A DNA stretch of 64,000 nucleotides. Source: Magnetospirillum sp. XM-1. Lineage in GTDB: Bacteria; Pseudomonadota; Alphaproteobacteria; Rhodospirillales; Magnetospirillaceae. The position numbers and the translations under genes were made by a program. Position 1 is the stretch's first letter. Each line of letters begins with the position of its first letter. The stretch spans positions 3,128,001-3,192,000 of the forward strand of contig NZ_LN997848.1 in NCBI RefSeq assembly GCF_001511835.1. The letters are read 5' to 3'. The notes below the pieces were generated by a model that worked only from the letters and a program-made list of their open reading frames with translations, had not been told where the DNA came from and ran no database searches. Below, in pieces: positions 18,325 through 30,240 of the stretch.

Positions 18325-19341
18325 ATGACCGATTCCAAGATCATCGACGCCTTAGTGCTGCCCTTCGAGCGTGACCTGCTGGACCTGCCGGAGCGCGCCT
18401 TCCTGATGCGCGCCGAGCCGCACGAGGCCTTGGCCGGCGAGTGGCGGCGGCGTCTGGTCTGCGAGCAGGGCTTCAAGCCCGCCTTTGATCGTCTGGTCCA
18501 GGCCGGATTCCAGACCGTGGCGCGGCTGGAAGGCCGGTTTCCCGCCGGGCTGGTGCTGCTGACCAAGCACAAGGCCGAGAACCGGGCCAACATTGCGCGG
18601 GCCTGGGACTTGCTCGAGCCCGGCGGCGTGCTGGTCTGCTGCGGCGCCAACGCCCTGGGCGCGGCCAGCCACGAGCGCGAGGCGGAAAAGGTGTTCGGTC
18701 TGGCCGGATCGCTGTCCAAGCATCAGGCCCGCACCTTCTGGATGGTGCGCGGCAACCAGGATGCGCCGGCCGAATGGTTGGAGGCGGCCGCGCCGAAGCC
18801 GGTGGAGGGCTGCGACCTCGTCGCCCGCGCCGGCTGCTTCAGCGCAGAGCATGTGGACAAGGGTTCGGCCCTGCTGCTCCATTGCCTGCCCGAAGGCTTG
18901 GCCGGAAGGGGGGCCGATCTGGGGGCGGGGTGGGGATACCTGTCCGCCGAGATCCTGCGCCGCTTCCCCGACATCACCGCCATCGACCTGTTCGAGGCGG
19001 AAGCCCTGGCGCTGGAGGACGCACGCACCAATCTGGCCGGGGACGAGCGGGCGGCGTTCCACTGGCTGGACGTGGGCGCCGGACTGCCCAAATGCGAGCC
19101 CTACGACTGGATCGTCAGCAATCCGCCCTTCCACGAGGGGCGCAAGGCCGATCCCGCCATCGGCCAGGGCTTCATCACGGCGGCCTGGAAGGCCATCCGG
19201 CGGCGCGGCAAGTTCGTGCTGGTGGCCAACCGCAACCTGCCCTACGAGGCGGAACTGCGCCGCCGCTTCCGCGAGGTGACCCTGCTGCGGGAAGCCGACG
19301 GCTTCAAGGTCTATCTGGCCAGCAACCGCCATGACAAGTAG
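18325..19341 (+). CDS. Class I SAM methyltransferase, RsmC-like (16S rRNA m2G1207)
   Basis: 338-residue protein with the two-domain layout of RsmC/RlmG. A degenerate N-terminal methyltransferase-like half (LEPGGVLVCCGAN) is followed by a catalytic C-terminal half with SAM motif ADLGAGWGYLSAEIL and the N2-guanine/adenine signature NPPFHEG. Expected to methylate guanine N2 in small-subunit rRNA. The exact position (G1207 for RsmC) is inferred from the family. The start is the ATG giving MTDSKIIDAL. A short REP-like sequence follows before rsuA. Confidence 0.82.
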   Translation: MTDSKIIDALVLPFERDLLDLPERAFLMRAEPHEALAGEWRRRLVCEQGFKPAFDRLVQAGFQTVARLEGRFPAGLVLLTKHKAENRANIARAWDLLEPGGVLVCCGANALGAASHEREAEKVFGLAGSLSKHQARTFWMVRGNQDAPAEWLEAAAPKPVEGCDLVARAGCFSAEHVDKGSALLLHCLPEGLAGRGADLGAGWGYLSAEILRRFPDITAIDLFEAEALALEDARTNLAGDERAAFHWLDVGAGLPKCEPYDWIVSNPPFHEGRKADPAIGQGFITAAWKAIRRRGKFVLVANRNLPYEAELRRRFREVTLLREADGFKVYLASNRHDK

Positions 19342-19394
19342 AGCCATCCCCATACCGTCATGCCCGGGGGTGACGGGACCATGAGGGAACCGGC

Positions 19395-20096
19395 ATGAGA
19401 CTGATACGGTTGATCGCCAATCTCGGCTACGGCAGTCAGCGCGACGTCAAGGCTATGATCAAGGCCGGGCGTATCACCCTGGCCGACGGCACCCCCCTGG
19501 ACGAGGGCGCCAAGGTCGCGCACGAGGATATCCGGGTGGACGGCGAGCCCCTGGACCCGCCGGCCGGGATCGTCCTGATGCTCAACAAGCCCGAGGATTA
19601 CACCTGCTCGACCTCGGATCCCGGGCGCATCGTCTATGAATTGCTGCCCGAGCGCTTCATGCATCGCAACCCCATCGTCGCGCCGGTGGGACGCCTCGAC
19701 CGCGACAGCACCGGCCTGCTGCTGCTGACCGACGACGGCCCGCTGGCGCACCGTATCAGTTCGCCCAAGCGCCACGTGCCCAAGACCTACGAGGTCACCC
19801 TGGCCCGACCGCTGTCGGGCGAGGAGGGCGACGTGTTCGCCTCCGGCACCTTGATGCTGCGCTCCGAGACCACGCCGCTGGCCCCGGCCGAACTGGTGGC
19901 GACCGGCCCCCAGACGGCCCGCATCACCATCACCGAGGGCCGCTACCATCAGGTCAAGCGTATGTTCGCGGCAGTCGGCAACCATGTGGAGCGCCTGCAC
20001 CGCGCCGCCATCGGCGGCCTCGCCCTGGGCGACCTGCCCGAGGGGCAGTGGCGGTTGCTTACTCCGGGCGAGATCGCCCAGGTGCTTGGGTCGTAA
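19395..20096 (+). CDS. rsuA: Ribosomal small-subunit pseudouridine synthase (RsuA family)
   Basis: 233-residue pseudouridine synthase acting on 16S rRNA. An N-terminal S4 RNA-binding domain (MRLIRLIANLGYGSQRDVKAMIKAGRI) precedes the catalytic core with the Asp motif VGRLDRDSTGLLLLT. The C-terminal motif EGRYHQVKRMFAAVGNHVERLHR is the RsuA/RluB/E/F group signature. RsuA is the best fit because of length and the S4 domain. The last 38 bases overlap, tail to tail, the CULT gene on the opposite strand. Confidence 0.85.
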   Translation: MRLIRLIANLGYGSQRDVKAMIKAGRITLADGTPLDEGAKVAHEDIRVDGEPLDPPAGIVLMLNKPEDYTCSTSDPGRIVYELLPERFMHRNPIVAPVGRLDRDSTGLLLLTDDGPLAHRISSPKRHVPKTYEVTLARPLSGEEGDVFASGTLMLRSETTPLAPAELVATGPQTARITITEGRYHQVKRMFAAVGNHVERLHRAAIGGLALGDLPEGQWRLLTPGEIAQVLGS

Positions 20097-20445
20097 GGCT
20101 GTCCTTGATCAGGCCGAAGAAGATGCGGGGCTCGTCCGAGCCTTCGTAGCGCCAGCCCAGGTGCAGGTCGCAGGCGCGGCAGGCGCTCAAACGCCAGAGA
20201 TAGCCCCGGAACCAGGTGAACTGGCCGCTGGCGGCCCCCAGGGCGATGGCGCCCGGCGCCTCCTTGAAGCACAGAACCCGGAACACCATGCCGGCGGGAT
20301 TGAAGAAGACGTGCTCGAACCCGCCGTTCATGGCCATTTCCCAGCGACCCTTGGTCACCGGCGCGCCGCAGCGGGCGCAGAAATACTCGATGTCCTTCTC
20401 CCAGGACGCGGCCCGAATGTCATAAGAGGGCGCGTCGCGGGGCAT
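20059..20445 (-). CDS. CULT-domain protein (bacterial cereblon-like)
   Basis: 128-residue single-domain protein of the CULT family (the thalidomide-binding domain of cereblon). From the ATG giving MPRDAPSYDI, zinc ligands are C23/C26 and C89/C92. The ligand-cage tryptophans are W78 (GQFTWF), W84 (GYLWRL) and W98 (HLGWRY), followed by Y100. The conserved HVFFNPAGMVFRV and FFGLIKD are present. It strongly resembles the structurally characterised Magnetospirillum gryphiswaldense protein MsCI4 (from memory). The natural ligand in bacteria is unknown. It starts 4 bases after the stop of the UPF0114 gene, so the two are co-transcribed. Confidence 0.9.
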   Translation of the reverse strand: MPRDAPSYDIRAASWEKDIEYFCARCGAPVTKGRWEMAMNGGFEHVFFNPAGMVFRVLCFKEAPGAIALGAASGQFTWFRGYLWRLSACRACDLHLGWRYEGSDEPRIFFGLIKDSLTTQAPGRSRPE

Positions 20446-20449
20446 GGTC

Positions 20450-20956
20450 TTAATGTTTTCCGTGCCCGGGGCCTTCAACGATGCGGTCCATGAGGGCCAG
20501 CAAGACGCCCGAGACCACGAAGGCCATGTGGATGCCGACCATCCAGGCCAGGTTCTCCTTGTTCTGGCTCTCGACGTTCATGAAGGCTTTGAGCAGATGG
20601 ATGCCCGAGATGGCGACGATGGAGGCGATCAGCTTCAGCTTCAATCCGCCGAAATCCACCTTGCCCATCCAGTCGGGCCGGTCCTCGTGGTCGCCGGTAT
20701 CGATCTTGGAGACGAAGTTTTCGTAACCGGCGAAGATCACCATCAGCAGCAGGTTGCCCGCCAGGGACATGTCGATCAGCGACAGCACCATCAGGATGGT
20801 CTGATTCTCGTTCATCTCCAGCACATGGGGCACCAGATGGATCAGTTCCTGGCAGAATTTGACCAACAGCATCACCAGAGAGACCACGAGGCCCAGATAG
20901 AACGGGGCCATGATCCAGCGGCTGCGGAAGATCAGCTTCTCGAGAAAATGTTCCAT
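20450..20956 (-). CDS. UPF0114 / YqhA family membrane protein
   Basis: 168-residue inner-membrane protein of the TIGR00645/UPF0114 (YqhA) family. There are about four hydrophobic helices: 15-35 (IMAPFYLGLVVSLVMLLV), 53-75 (TILMVLSLIDMSLAGNLLLMVIFAG), 107-120 (LKLKLIASIVAISGIHLL) and 136-155 (MVGIHMAFVVSGVLLALM). The opening FLEKLIFRSRWIMAPFYLGL is characteristic. The function is unknown. It is the first gene of a two-gene unit with the CULT protein. Confidence 0.88.
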   Translation of the reverse strand: MEHFLEKLIFRSRWIMAPFYLGLVVSLVMLLVKFCQELIHLVPHVLEMNENQTILMVLSLIDMSLAGNLLLMVIFAGYENFVSKIDTGDHEDRPDWMGKVDFGGLKLKLIASIVAISGIHLLKAFMNVESQNKENLAWMVGIHMAFVVSGVLLALMDRIVEGPGHGKH

Positions 20957-21028
20957 GGAATGGGGGCCTCGATAGGGGACAGGGGCGCCGGCTCTAGATG
21001 GTTGCGCCGGCGCCTCCTGTCAAATCCG

Positions 21029-22027
21029 TCACGGGGCGAGCGACGCTCCCAGGATATGCTCGCTCTTGTGGACCACGTGGGCACCCTTGCCGACGATCAG
21101 CGGGTCGGGCAGGTGGACCAGGCTGTGGTCCTTGCCGGGATAGTCGAGCGAATTCAGGAAGTGGAGCATGCAGTTGAGCCGCGCCCGCTTCTTGTCGTCG
21201 GACTTGACGATGGTCCACGGCGCGTCGGCGGTGTCGGTGTAGAAGAACATCGCCTCCTTGGCCTCGGTGTAGTCCGCCCACTTGCCCAGCGACGCCTTGT
21301 CGATGGGCGACAGCTTCCACTGCTTCAAGGGGTCGCGTTCGCGGGACTTGAAGCGGCGCAGCTGCTCGTCCTGGGTCACCGAGAACCAGTACTTGTAGAG
21401 CTTGATGCCGGAACGGACCAGCATGCGCTCCACCTCGGGCGTCTGGCGCATGAATTCCAGGTATTCGGCCGGGGTGCAAAAGCCCATCACCCGCTCGACG
21501 CCGGCCCGGTTGTACCAGGAGCGGTCGAAGAACACCATTTCGCCCGAGGTGGGCAGGTGCTGGATATAGCGCTGGAAGAACCACTGGCCGCGCTCGACCT
21601 CGCTGGGCTTTTCCAGCGCGACCACCCGGGCGGCGCGCGGGTTCAGGTGCTCCATGAAGCGCTTGATGGTGCCGCCCTTGCCGGCGGCGTCGCGGCCTTC
21701 GAACAGCAGAACGAATTTCTGCCCGGTGTCGCGGGCCCAAAGCTGGACCTTCAGCAGTTCGGCCTGGAGCGCAGCCTTCTTGGTCTCGTATTCGGCGCGG
21801 CCCAGGCGGCTCTTGTAGGGATATTCGCCGGTCTCGAAGGCGTGGCGTACCGCTTCGGGATCGTGGCGCATTTCCGCCAGATCATGCCTGGCCTGGGCGG
21901 CCGGGCTGAGCGGCTTGGCCGCCGCCGGCTTCTTGCGGGCCGGGCGGGCCGGGTGTGCGGCGGGCTCCGTGGCGGCGACCGCGACCGTTACGCTCTCGGC
22001 TTTGATATCGTTCCCATCGTCGGCCAT
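21029..22027 (-). CDS. ppk2: Polyphosphate kinase 2 (PPK2)
   Basis: 332-residue polyphosphate:nucleotide phosphotransferase. Walker A FEGRDAAGKGG lies near 110, Walker B is FFDRSWYNRAGVERVMGF, and the lid region is SVTQDEQLRRFKSRERDPLKQWKLSP. The order and spacing match class I PPK2, which makes NTPs from NDPs with polyphosphate or the reverse. The first about 60 residues are low-complexity Ala/Pro/Lys. The start ATG has GGGGAG ahead of it. It stands alone. Confidence 0.93.
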   Translation of the reverse strand: MADDGNDIKAESVTVAVAATEPAAHPARPARKKPAAAKPLSPAAQARHDLAEMRHDPEAVRHAFETGEYPYKSRLGRAEYETKKAALQAELLKVQLWARDTGQKFVLLFEGRDAAGKGGTIKRFMEHLNPRAARVVALEKPSEVERGQWFFQRYIQHLPTSGEMVFFDRSWYNRAGVERVMGFCTPAEYLEFMRQTPEVERMLVRSGIKLYKYWFSVTQDEQLRRFKSRERDPLKQWKLSPIDKASLGKWADYTEAKEAMFFYTDTADAPWTIVKSDDKKRARLNCMLHFLNSLDYPGKDHSLVHLPDPLIVGKGAHVVHKSEHILGASLAP

Positions 22028-22157
22028 GTCTTCTCCCCGTGAAATAGCCCATCCTCGGAAAATCCTAAGCCCTTTACGGTTGTCAGGCCACGGTTTTCCC
22101 GAAGGGGCGGTCTTAGGGGCGCGGGCCATGGCCGACGCGGGACCGCAATGAACGGGA

Positions 22158-22478
22158 TCAGTCGGTACGCTGGATCAGGTGGAAGCCGAACGGGGTCTCC
22201 ACCACATCGGACACCTCGCCCGACTTCAGCGCGAAAGCGGCCACCTCGAATTCCGGCACCATGGCGCCCTTGGGGAACTCGCCCAGATCGCCGCCGTCCT
22301 CGCCCGAGGGACAGTCGGAATACTGCCGCGCCATCTGGCCGAAATCAGCGCCCTGGGCGATCTCGTCCTTGATGTTGTTGATCTCGGCCAGGGCCTCGTC
22401 CTTGGAGCGGGTGGCCTGGGAACGGGACGAGCCCTTGTACATCAGCAGGATGTGGGAGGCGCGGACGGTGGAAGACAT
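22158..22478 (-). CDS. ppiC: Parvulin-type peptidyl-prolyl cis-trans isomerase
   Basis: 106-residue single-domain rotamase. Parvulin features are RASHILLMYKG at the start, ADFGQMARQYSDCPSGEDGGDLGEFPKGAMVPEFE in the centre, and VETPFGFHLIQRTD at the end. No signal peptide is seen, so it is cytoplasmic like E. coli PpiC. It lies downstream of a TrmH-type methyltransferase on the same strand, 36 bases away. Confidence 0.93.
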   Translation of the reverse strand: MSSTVRASHILLMYKGSSRSQATRSKDEALAEINNIKDEIAQGADFGQMARQYSDCPSGEDGGDLGEFPKGAMVPEFEVAAFALKSGEVSDVVETPFGFHLIQRTD

Positions 22479-22514
22479 TGAACTCTCCGATATAGGGAAG
22501 ACGGTAATGTAGTA

Positions 22515-23312
22515 TCAACGGCGCGGCTTCGCCAGTTCATGGATCAGGATGGCGGCGGTGGCGGCCACGTTGAGCGACTGGATACGGCCCGAGCCGGGCA
22601 GGGTGACGATGTCGTCGCAGGCCGCCAGCGTGGCGGGAGGAAGGCCGTCCTCCTCATTGCCGAGGATCAGCGCCACCGGCTTGCCCGGACGGTTCAGCAC
22701 CTCGGCCACCGGCTTGCCCGAGCCGAGGGCGGTGCCGACGATGCGGTGGGAATCTCTAAGCCGTTTCAGGGCCGCAACGAAATTCCGGGTGCGAATCACC
22801 TCCACCCATTCCAGCCCGCCCTCGGAGACGCGCAGCGCCGCCTCGGACGGTCCGGCCTGGCCGGGATGGTCGGAGATCACCAGGCGCTCCAGGCCGAAGA
22901 AGGCCATGGTCCGGGCGATGGCCCCCAGGTTGTGGGGATTGCCGACGCCGTCCAGAACCAGCAGCGGCTTGCCCTCCTTGGCCCACACATGTGCCTCGGC
23001 GGGGTCGAAGAGGCGGAGGGCCTTCGGCCGGGTCACCGCGATGATGCCGCCGTGCAGCGGCGAGCCGAGGATCTTGGTCAGTTCCTCGGTGGGCGCCAGG
23101 CGGTAGGGCTTGCGCGCCGCCGCCATGGCCTTGCACATCTCGGCCGCCGCGTCCTTCATGCGCTCGTCATAGAACAGCCGTTCGACCCGGCCCGGATCAT
23201 GGGCGAACAGCGCTTTGACCGCCGGCAGCCCCGCCACCTTCTCGGCTTCCGGGCTGATGGGATCGGGACGCCTCGGCGGCTGCTTCTTGTGCGGAAACGG
23301 CGCTCGTGCCAT
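22515..23312 (-). CDS. TrmH-family (SpoU) RNA 2'-O-methyltransferase
   Basis: 265-residue SPOUT methyltransferase. The N-terminal substrate-binding domain contains [22 protein letters not shown]. The catalytic trefoil-knot domain has motif 1 [20 protein letters not shown], motif 2 [12 protein letters not shown] and motif 3 [23 protein letters not shown]. It methylates a ribose 2'-OH in tRNA or rRNA. The target cannot be read from the sequence. The start is the ATG giving [10 protein letters not shown], divergent from the rluE-like gene. Confidence 0.87.
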   Translation of the reverse strand: MARAPFPHKKQPPRRPDPISPEAEKVAGLPAVKALFAHDPGRVERLFYDERMKDAAAEMCKAMAAARKPYRLAPTEELTKILGSPLHGGIIAVTRPKALRLFDPAEAHVWAKEGKPLLVLDGVGNPHNLGAIARTMAFFGLERLVISDHPGQAGPSEAALRVSEGGLEWVEVIRTRNFVAALKRLRDSHRIVGTALGSGKPVAEVLNRPGKPVALILGNEEDGLPPATLAACDDIVTLPGSGRIQSLNVAATAAILIHELAKPRR

Positions 23313-23346
23313 TGCTGGGCCTTTCGGGAAGAGTGGAACGGGTGTT

Positions 23347-23943
23347 GTGACTCGGCTGATCGTCTTCAACAAGCCTTATGACGTGCTGACCCAGTTCACC
23401 GACCGGGAGGGGGGGAGGGCGACGCTCAAGGATTACATCGACGTGCCGGGCGTCTATGCCGCCGGACGCCTTGACCGGGATTCGGAAGGATTGCTGGTGC
23501 TGACCGATTCCGGGACGCTGGCGGCGCGCATCAGCGAGCCCAAGCACAAGCTGGCCAAGACCTACTGGGCGCAGGTGGAGGGCATTCCCTCCGAGGCCGA
23601 TCTGGACAAGCTGCGCCGGGGCGTGGTGCTCAACGACGGGCCGACCCTGCCGGCCGAGGCGCGGGCCATGGTCGAGCCGGACAACCTGTGGCCGCGCGAT
23701 CCGCCCATCCGCTACCGCGCCGCCATTCCCACCGCGTGGATCGAGCTGACCATCCGCGAGGGGCGCAACCGCCAAGTCCGCCGCATGACCGCTGCCATCG
23801 GCTTTCCCACCCTGCGCCTGATCCGCTGGGCGGTGGGCGAGTGGACGCTGGATGGGCTGGCGCCAGGGGAATGGCGCGAAATCAAGCCTCCGCCAGCACC
23901 GCGCCCAGGCTCCACACGGCCTCGTCCAAAAGCTCGCGGCTGA
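23347..23943 (+). CDS. Ribosomal large-subunit pseudouridine synthase (RluE-like)
   Basis: 198-residue pseudouridine synthase lacking the S4 domain, as in RluE (23S U2457). The catalytic Asp motif is [20 protein letters not shown], the substrate segment is [12 protein letters not shown], and the C-terminal motif is [27 protein letters not shown]. The start is GTG ([14 protein letters not shown]); no ATG is available at this point. The end overlaps 62 bases, tail to tail, with the ornithine aminotransferase gene. Confidence 0.86.
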   Translation: MTRLIVFNKPYDVLTQFTDREGGRATLKDYIDVPGVYAAGRLDRDSEGLLVLTDSGTLAARISEPKHKLAKTYWAQVEGIPSEADLDKLRRGVVLNDGPTLPAEARAMVEPDNLWPRDPPIRYRAAIPTAWIELTIREGRNRQVRRMTAAIGFPTLRLIRWAVGEWTLDGLAPGEWREIKPPPAPRPGSTRPRPKARG

Positions 23944-25078
23944 TCACCAGGGGCGGCGCGAAGCGGATGGTGTTGCGGTGGGTGTCCTTGGTGAGGATGC
24001 CCCTGGCCGCCAGCCGGTCGCAGACCTCGCGGGCCTGGATGCGGTCGGCGTCGAACTCGATGCCGATGAACAGGCCGCGCCCCCGGATGTCCTTGATCAG
24101 CGGGCTGTCCAGGGCGCGCAGGCGCTCCATCAGCCAGGGCCCAAGCTCGGCGGCGCGCTCGATCAGTCCTTCGTCCAGCAGCACCTGCAAGGCTTCCCGC
24201 CCCACCGCCGCGGCTAGGGGATTGCCGCCGAACGTGGAACCGTGGTCACCGGGCCGGAACACGTCCATCAGTTCCGCCTTGCCCAGCAGCAGCGACACCG
24301 GCAGCATGCCGCCGCCCAGCGCCTTGCCGAGCGTCACCGCGTCGGGTTTGACGCCTTCATGCTCGCAGGCCAGCAGGCGGCCGGTGCGGCCCAGCCCGGT
24401 CTGGATCTCGTCGGCGATCAGCAGCACCCGGCGGCGGTCGCAGATCTGGCGGCAGCGGGCGAGATAGCCCTCGGGCGGCACGATGATGCCGCCTTCGCCC
24501 TGGATGGGCTCCACCAGGAAGGCGGCGGTGTCCCGCGTTATGGCCTTTTCCAGGGCGTCGGCGTCGCCGAAGGGGATCAGGTCGAAGCCGCCGGGGAAGG
24601 GGCCGAAGCTGTCGCGGTACTGCTCCACCGTGGACATGCCGATGATGGCGATGGTCCGGCCGTGGAAATTGCCCTTCGCCGCGATGATGCGGGCTTGGCC
24701 TTCCGGCACGCCCTTCACCGTATAGGCCCATTTGCGCGCCGCTTTCAGCGCCGTCTCCACCGCCTCGGCCCCGGTGTTCATGGGCAGCGCCCGGTCCATG
24801 CCGGTCAACGTGCAGGCCAACTCGGCGAAGGGGCCCAGCGGCGCGGTGTGGAAGGCCCGCGAAATCACCGCCAGCTTGCCCGCCTGCTCGGTCAGCGCCC
24901 GGACCAGCCGGGGATGGCTATGGCCATGGCTGACGGCGGAATAGGCTCCCATCATGTCGATGTAGCGTTGCCCGTTCTCGTCCCAGACCAGGGCGCCTTC
25001 GCCCCGGACCAGCACCACCGGCAGCGGATGGTAGTTGTGGGCGCACCATGTATCCTCGAGGGCGATGGTGGCGGTCAT
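23882..25078 (-). CDS. rocD: Ornithine aminotransferase (ornithine--oxo-acid transaminase)
   Basis: 398-residue class III PLP aminotransferase. The substrate segment is [19 protein letters not shown], cofactor residues are in [19 protein letters not shown], the Asp is in [15 protein letters not shown], and the Schiff-base lysine is in [14 protein letters not shown]. It converts ornithine plus 2-oxoglutarate to glutamate semialdehyde and glutamate. The assignment as ornithine rather than acetylornithine aminotransferase rests on these motifs and on the arginase gene directly upstream, whose stop overlaps this start by 4 bases (ATGA). Confidence 0.9.
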   Translation of the reverse strand: MTATIALEDTWCAHNYHPLPVVLVRGEGALVWDENGQRYIDMMGAYSAVSHGHSHPRLVRALTEQAGKLAVISRAFHTAPLGPFAELACTLTGMDRALPMNTGAEAVETALKAARKWAYTVKGVPEGQARIIAAKGNFHGRTIAIIGMSTVEQYRDSFGPFPGGFDLIPFGDADALEKAITRDTAAFLVEPIQGEGGIIVPPEGYLARCRQICDRRRVLLIADEIQTGLGRTGRLLACEHEGVKPDAVTLGKALGGGMLPVSLLLGKAELMDVFRPGDHGSTFGGNPLAAAVGREALQVLLDEGLIERAAELGPWLMERLRALDSPLIKDIRGRGLFIGIEFDADRIQAREVCDRLAARGILTKDTHRNTIRFAPPLVISRELLDEAVWSLGAVLAEA

Positions 25079-25941
25079 GGCGGTTCTCCCGGTTGCGCCG
25101 CCATGGCCAGAATGGTTTCCATCAGGATGGCGGTCTTGTCCGCCACGTCGTGGGGCGGGCTGTATTCGGCGATTTCCAGCGCGAGGCAATGGGGCGAGGC
25201 CAGCAGCGGCCGCAAGGATTCCAGCAGTTCGGAGGCCGCAATGCCGCCCGGCACGGGCGAGCCCACCGCCGGGGCGTCCCCAGGATCGATGGCGTCCAGG
25301 TCGAGCGTGATGCCGAACGGCCCAGTGGGCCGGGGCAGGATTGCGGCAAGGCCCTTGGCCGTGACCTCCTCCATGCGGATCACCCGCAGGCCCGATTGGT
25401 GGGCGAAGGAATCCTCTTCCCGCTCGAAGCTGCGCACGCCCACCAGGGTGACGTCGCCGGGCTTGAGCGGCGGGGCGGGGCAGGCCACGCCGGCCAGTTG
25501 CGGGTGGCAGCGCCCCAACAGGCAGGCCAACGGCATGCCGTGCAGCGCTCCCGACGGGCTGGTGGAGGGATCGTGGCAATCCATGTGGGCGTCGATCCAC
25601 AGGAGATCGAAGCGGCCCGGCGGGGCAAGCGCCCGGCTGAGCCCGCTCCAGGTGCCCATGGCGATGGAATGGTCGCCGCCGATGACGATGGGGAAGCGGC
25701 CCTCGCTCCTGACTGCGGCCACGGCTTGGGCCAGGGCGTCGCAGGCCCGGGCAACCACCGTGGCGGGCGAGGCGGCGGCCGAGGCCGAAACTGGCACCTC
25801 CTGCCAGCAAAGCCCCGGCGAGCGGGCTGCCAGACGGTCGAAGACGCCAGATTTTTTCAGTATTTCCGGCCCCTTGGCGCATCCCGGGTCGCGGGCGCCT
25901 TCTCCAATTCCGACGGCGATGATCGTGCAGCGACGATTCAT
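25075..25941 (-). CDS. rocF: Arginase
   Basis: 288-residue ureohydrolase converting arginine to ornithine and urea. Binuclear manganese motifs are GGDHSIAMGT, DAHMDCHDP and DLDAIDPGDAP. The substrate motif around LHGMPLA is also in place. The start is the ATG giving MNRRCTIIAV, preceded by AGGAGG. With rocD it forms a two-gene arginine catabolic unit. A 30-bp dyad lies about 130 bases upstream and may be its operator. Confidence 0.93.
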   Translation of the reverse strand: MNRRCTIIAVGIGEGARDPGCAKGPEILKKSGVFDRLAARSPGLCWQEVPVSASAAASPATVVARACDALAQAVAAVRSEGRFPIVIGGDHSIAMGTWSGLSRALAPPGRFDLLWIDAHMDCHDPSTSPSGALHGMPLACLLGRCHPQLAGVACPAPPLKPGDVTLVGVRSFEREEDSFAHQSGLRVIRMEEVTAKGLAAILPRPTGPFGITLDLDAIDPGDAPAVGSPVPGGIAASELLESLRPLLASPHCLALEIAEYSPPHDVADKTAILMETILAMAAQPGEPP

Positions 25942-26246
25942 GACGCCCTCCTGGCTCTCTCTTGCCAAGATGCGATGATCGATACCGCTCACCGCATCGC
26001 CCTCAGGCGCCGGGCGCCGCCCGTGGCGGCTTGGCTCCCGCGCCAAAAGGCGCGCGGCCCCTTGGGCCTAGCAGAACCACGATGAGATATCATCGCGGTT
26101 CTGTATTGAATCATGTGAGGGGGATCGGGCCGCTTTGGAAAGGCTGCCTTGAAAATGCCCAGATTCCGTCCCGTTTGCCGCCACGATCGACGCTCAGTAT
26201 CCGGACTCGAAGGCGATCGGCCTTCCACCCCAAGGACGGAACCATC
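25942..26246. other. Intergenic region upstream of arginase
   Basis: No gene is supported here. The region contains GC-rich hairpins near 26009-26065 and the dyad at 26073-26102. It must contain the arginase promoter on the - strand. It also holds any leader of the short + strand frame at 26247. Confidence 0.5.
26073..26102. promoter_or_regulatory. 30-bp dyad, candidate operator for the arginase unit
   Basis: The site pairs AGAACC with GGTTCT at the outside and CGATGA with TCATCG inside, around GATA, with one unpaired base on each side. The two-part symmetry suggests a dimeric regulator binding two major grooves. It lies upstream of rocF on the - strand. The regulator is not identified. Confidence 0.45.
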
Positions 26247-26360
26247 ATGAAAAGCAGCAAGACCGCCGAGACGCAACCCGCTTCCACTCAGGCCAAGGCC
26301 AAGGCAGAGGACGCGGAGGCGCTTCGCCGCCGGCGGGCTCAGATCGCCGCGTATATCTAG
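26247..26360 (+). CDS. Possible short basic peptide
   Basis: A 37-residue frame, MKSSKTAETQPASTQ and so on, ending RRRRAQIAAYI. It is Ala/Lys/Glu-rich with a strongly basic C-terminal patch and would form one helix. AAGGACGGA precedes the ATG by a few bases. No family is recognised. Its stop overlaps by 4 bases the end of the convergent OmpA-type gene. Coding status is uncertain. Confidence 0.3.
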   Translation: MKSSKTAETQPASTQAKAKAEDAEALRRRRAQIAAYI

Positions 26361-27082
26361 GAAAGAGTGGCCGGAGGCCCGGTCGCCTCATTGGTCGCGG
26401 CCCAATCCGCGATCAGGGGCGACCCAGAGGCCGCCGGCGCAAATCCGGCGTAGGATACCGCTTCGGCCGCACCCGTGGCCGGAGCGGCGCCGGCGATGCC
26501 GGTGGCGCCCAGATCCTGGCGGTCAGCCTGGCTCTTGACGGTGTCGGACGGGACGGGGGAGGCGGCGGAGGTCTTGGCCGGAGAAGCCGGCTCCCAGCTG
26601 ATCTCCACACGACGGGCGGCGGCGTCCTTGGACCCCTTCTTGCCACCCTTGACCACACCCTGGCCGACGACTTCGACCCGCGCGGCGATGCCCAGCTTGC
26701 GCAGCTGGTCGGCCACGGCCTGGGCCCGCTTCTCGGACAGGATCTTGTTGTAGGCGGCCTTGCCCGAGGCATCGGTGAAGCCCTGGACCCGGATCACCGT
26801 GGGGGGCGCCGCTTTCAGCGACGGCGCCAAGCCCCACAGCACCTGCATGGTCGAGCCGGTGATATCGGCCTTGCCATGATTGAAATGAACCACCACCGGC
26901 GAGGGCGGCAGAGCCACGTCGTCCGTCACCATGGAGGCGGCGGGCGGAGGAGGCGCTGTTACCGTCGGGGTTGAGGCAGTGGCCGGATTCGCAGTCGTGG
27001 TCGGGGCCACGGGTTCGGGCATGGCACAGGCCGACACCGCCGCCAGGGCGGAAAGGGCTGTGATGATGCGGATGAACCTCAT
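26357..27082 (-). CDS. OmpA-family lipoprotein
   Basis: 241-residue outer-membrane-anchored protein. The N-terminus MRFIRIITALSALAAVSAC is a lipoprotein signal peptide with the lipidated Cys at 19. A Pro/Thr/Ala-rich linker (20-60) leads to an OmpA-like peptidoglycan-binding domain (about 65-165) with VVVHFNHGKADIT, IRVQGFTDASG, NKILSEKRAQAVADQLRKLGI and RRVEISW. A disordered tail follows. It probably tethers the outer membrane to the cell wall. The start is chosen at the signal peptide; the longer open frame upstream looks unnatural. Confidence 0.82.
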   Translation of the reverse strand: MRFIRIITALSALAAVSACAMPEPVAPTTTANPATASTPTVTAPPPPAASMVTDDVALPPSPVVVHFNHGKADITGSTMQVLWGLAPSLKAAPPTVIRVQGFTDASGKAAYNKILSEKRAQAVADQLRKLGIAARVEVVGQGVVKGGKKGSKDAAARRVEISWEPASPAKTSAASPVPSDTVKSQADRQDLGATGIAGAAPATGAAEAVSYAGFAPAASGSPLIADWAATNEATGPPATLS

Positions 27083-27288
27083 GGGACGGACTCTTCTTGC
27101 GATCCAGGAATCCAATGTTGCAAGAAAAGAATCGGCTGTCCAGCGCTTTCTAAGTAATGGGCGGAGAGGACTCCAGTCCAGAAATCGTTGCATCACTGAA
27201 CTGAACTGAGAAAGGGCGTTTTTTCTTAAAGTAACGTCTTTACGACGCAGGATTCAGTGAGGGCGAAAAATCGGCCCACACCAATGGG

Positions 27289-30132
<2,844 letters not shown>

Positions 30133-30240
30133 GTGAGGTCGATCCGCTTCCACCAAAACAGGGGCGGGATGTTAGAGAGATTCGAGCGGCGGATAAAGGG
30201 CTTGCCCGGCATGGCTGGCATGGGTATGGTCCGCCCCGTC

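Noticed and set aside
25079..25882. N-terminal extension of the ornithine aminotransferase frame across the arginase gene
   Set aside because: Arginase occupies this stretch in another frame with all metal motifs, and the aminotransferase has a normal start at 25078 overlapping the arginase stop.
30133..30240. LexA/SOS box upstream of uvrA
   Set aside because: No GTTC-N7-GTTC or close variant found in the upstream region.
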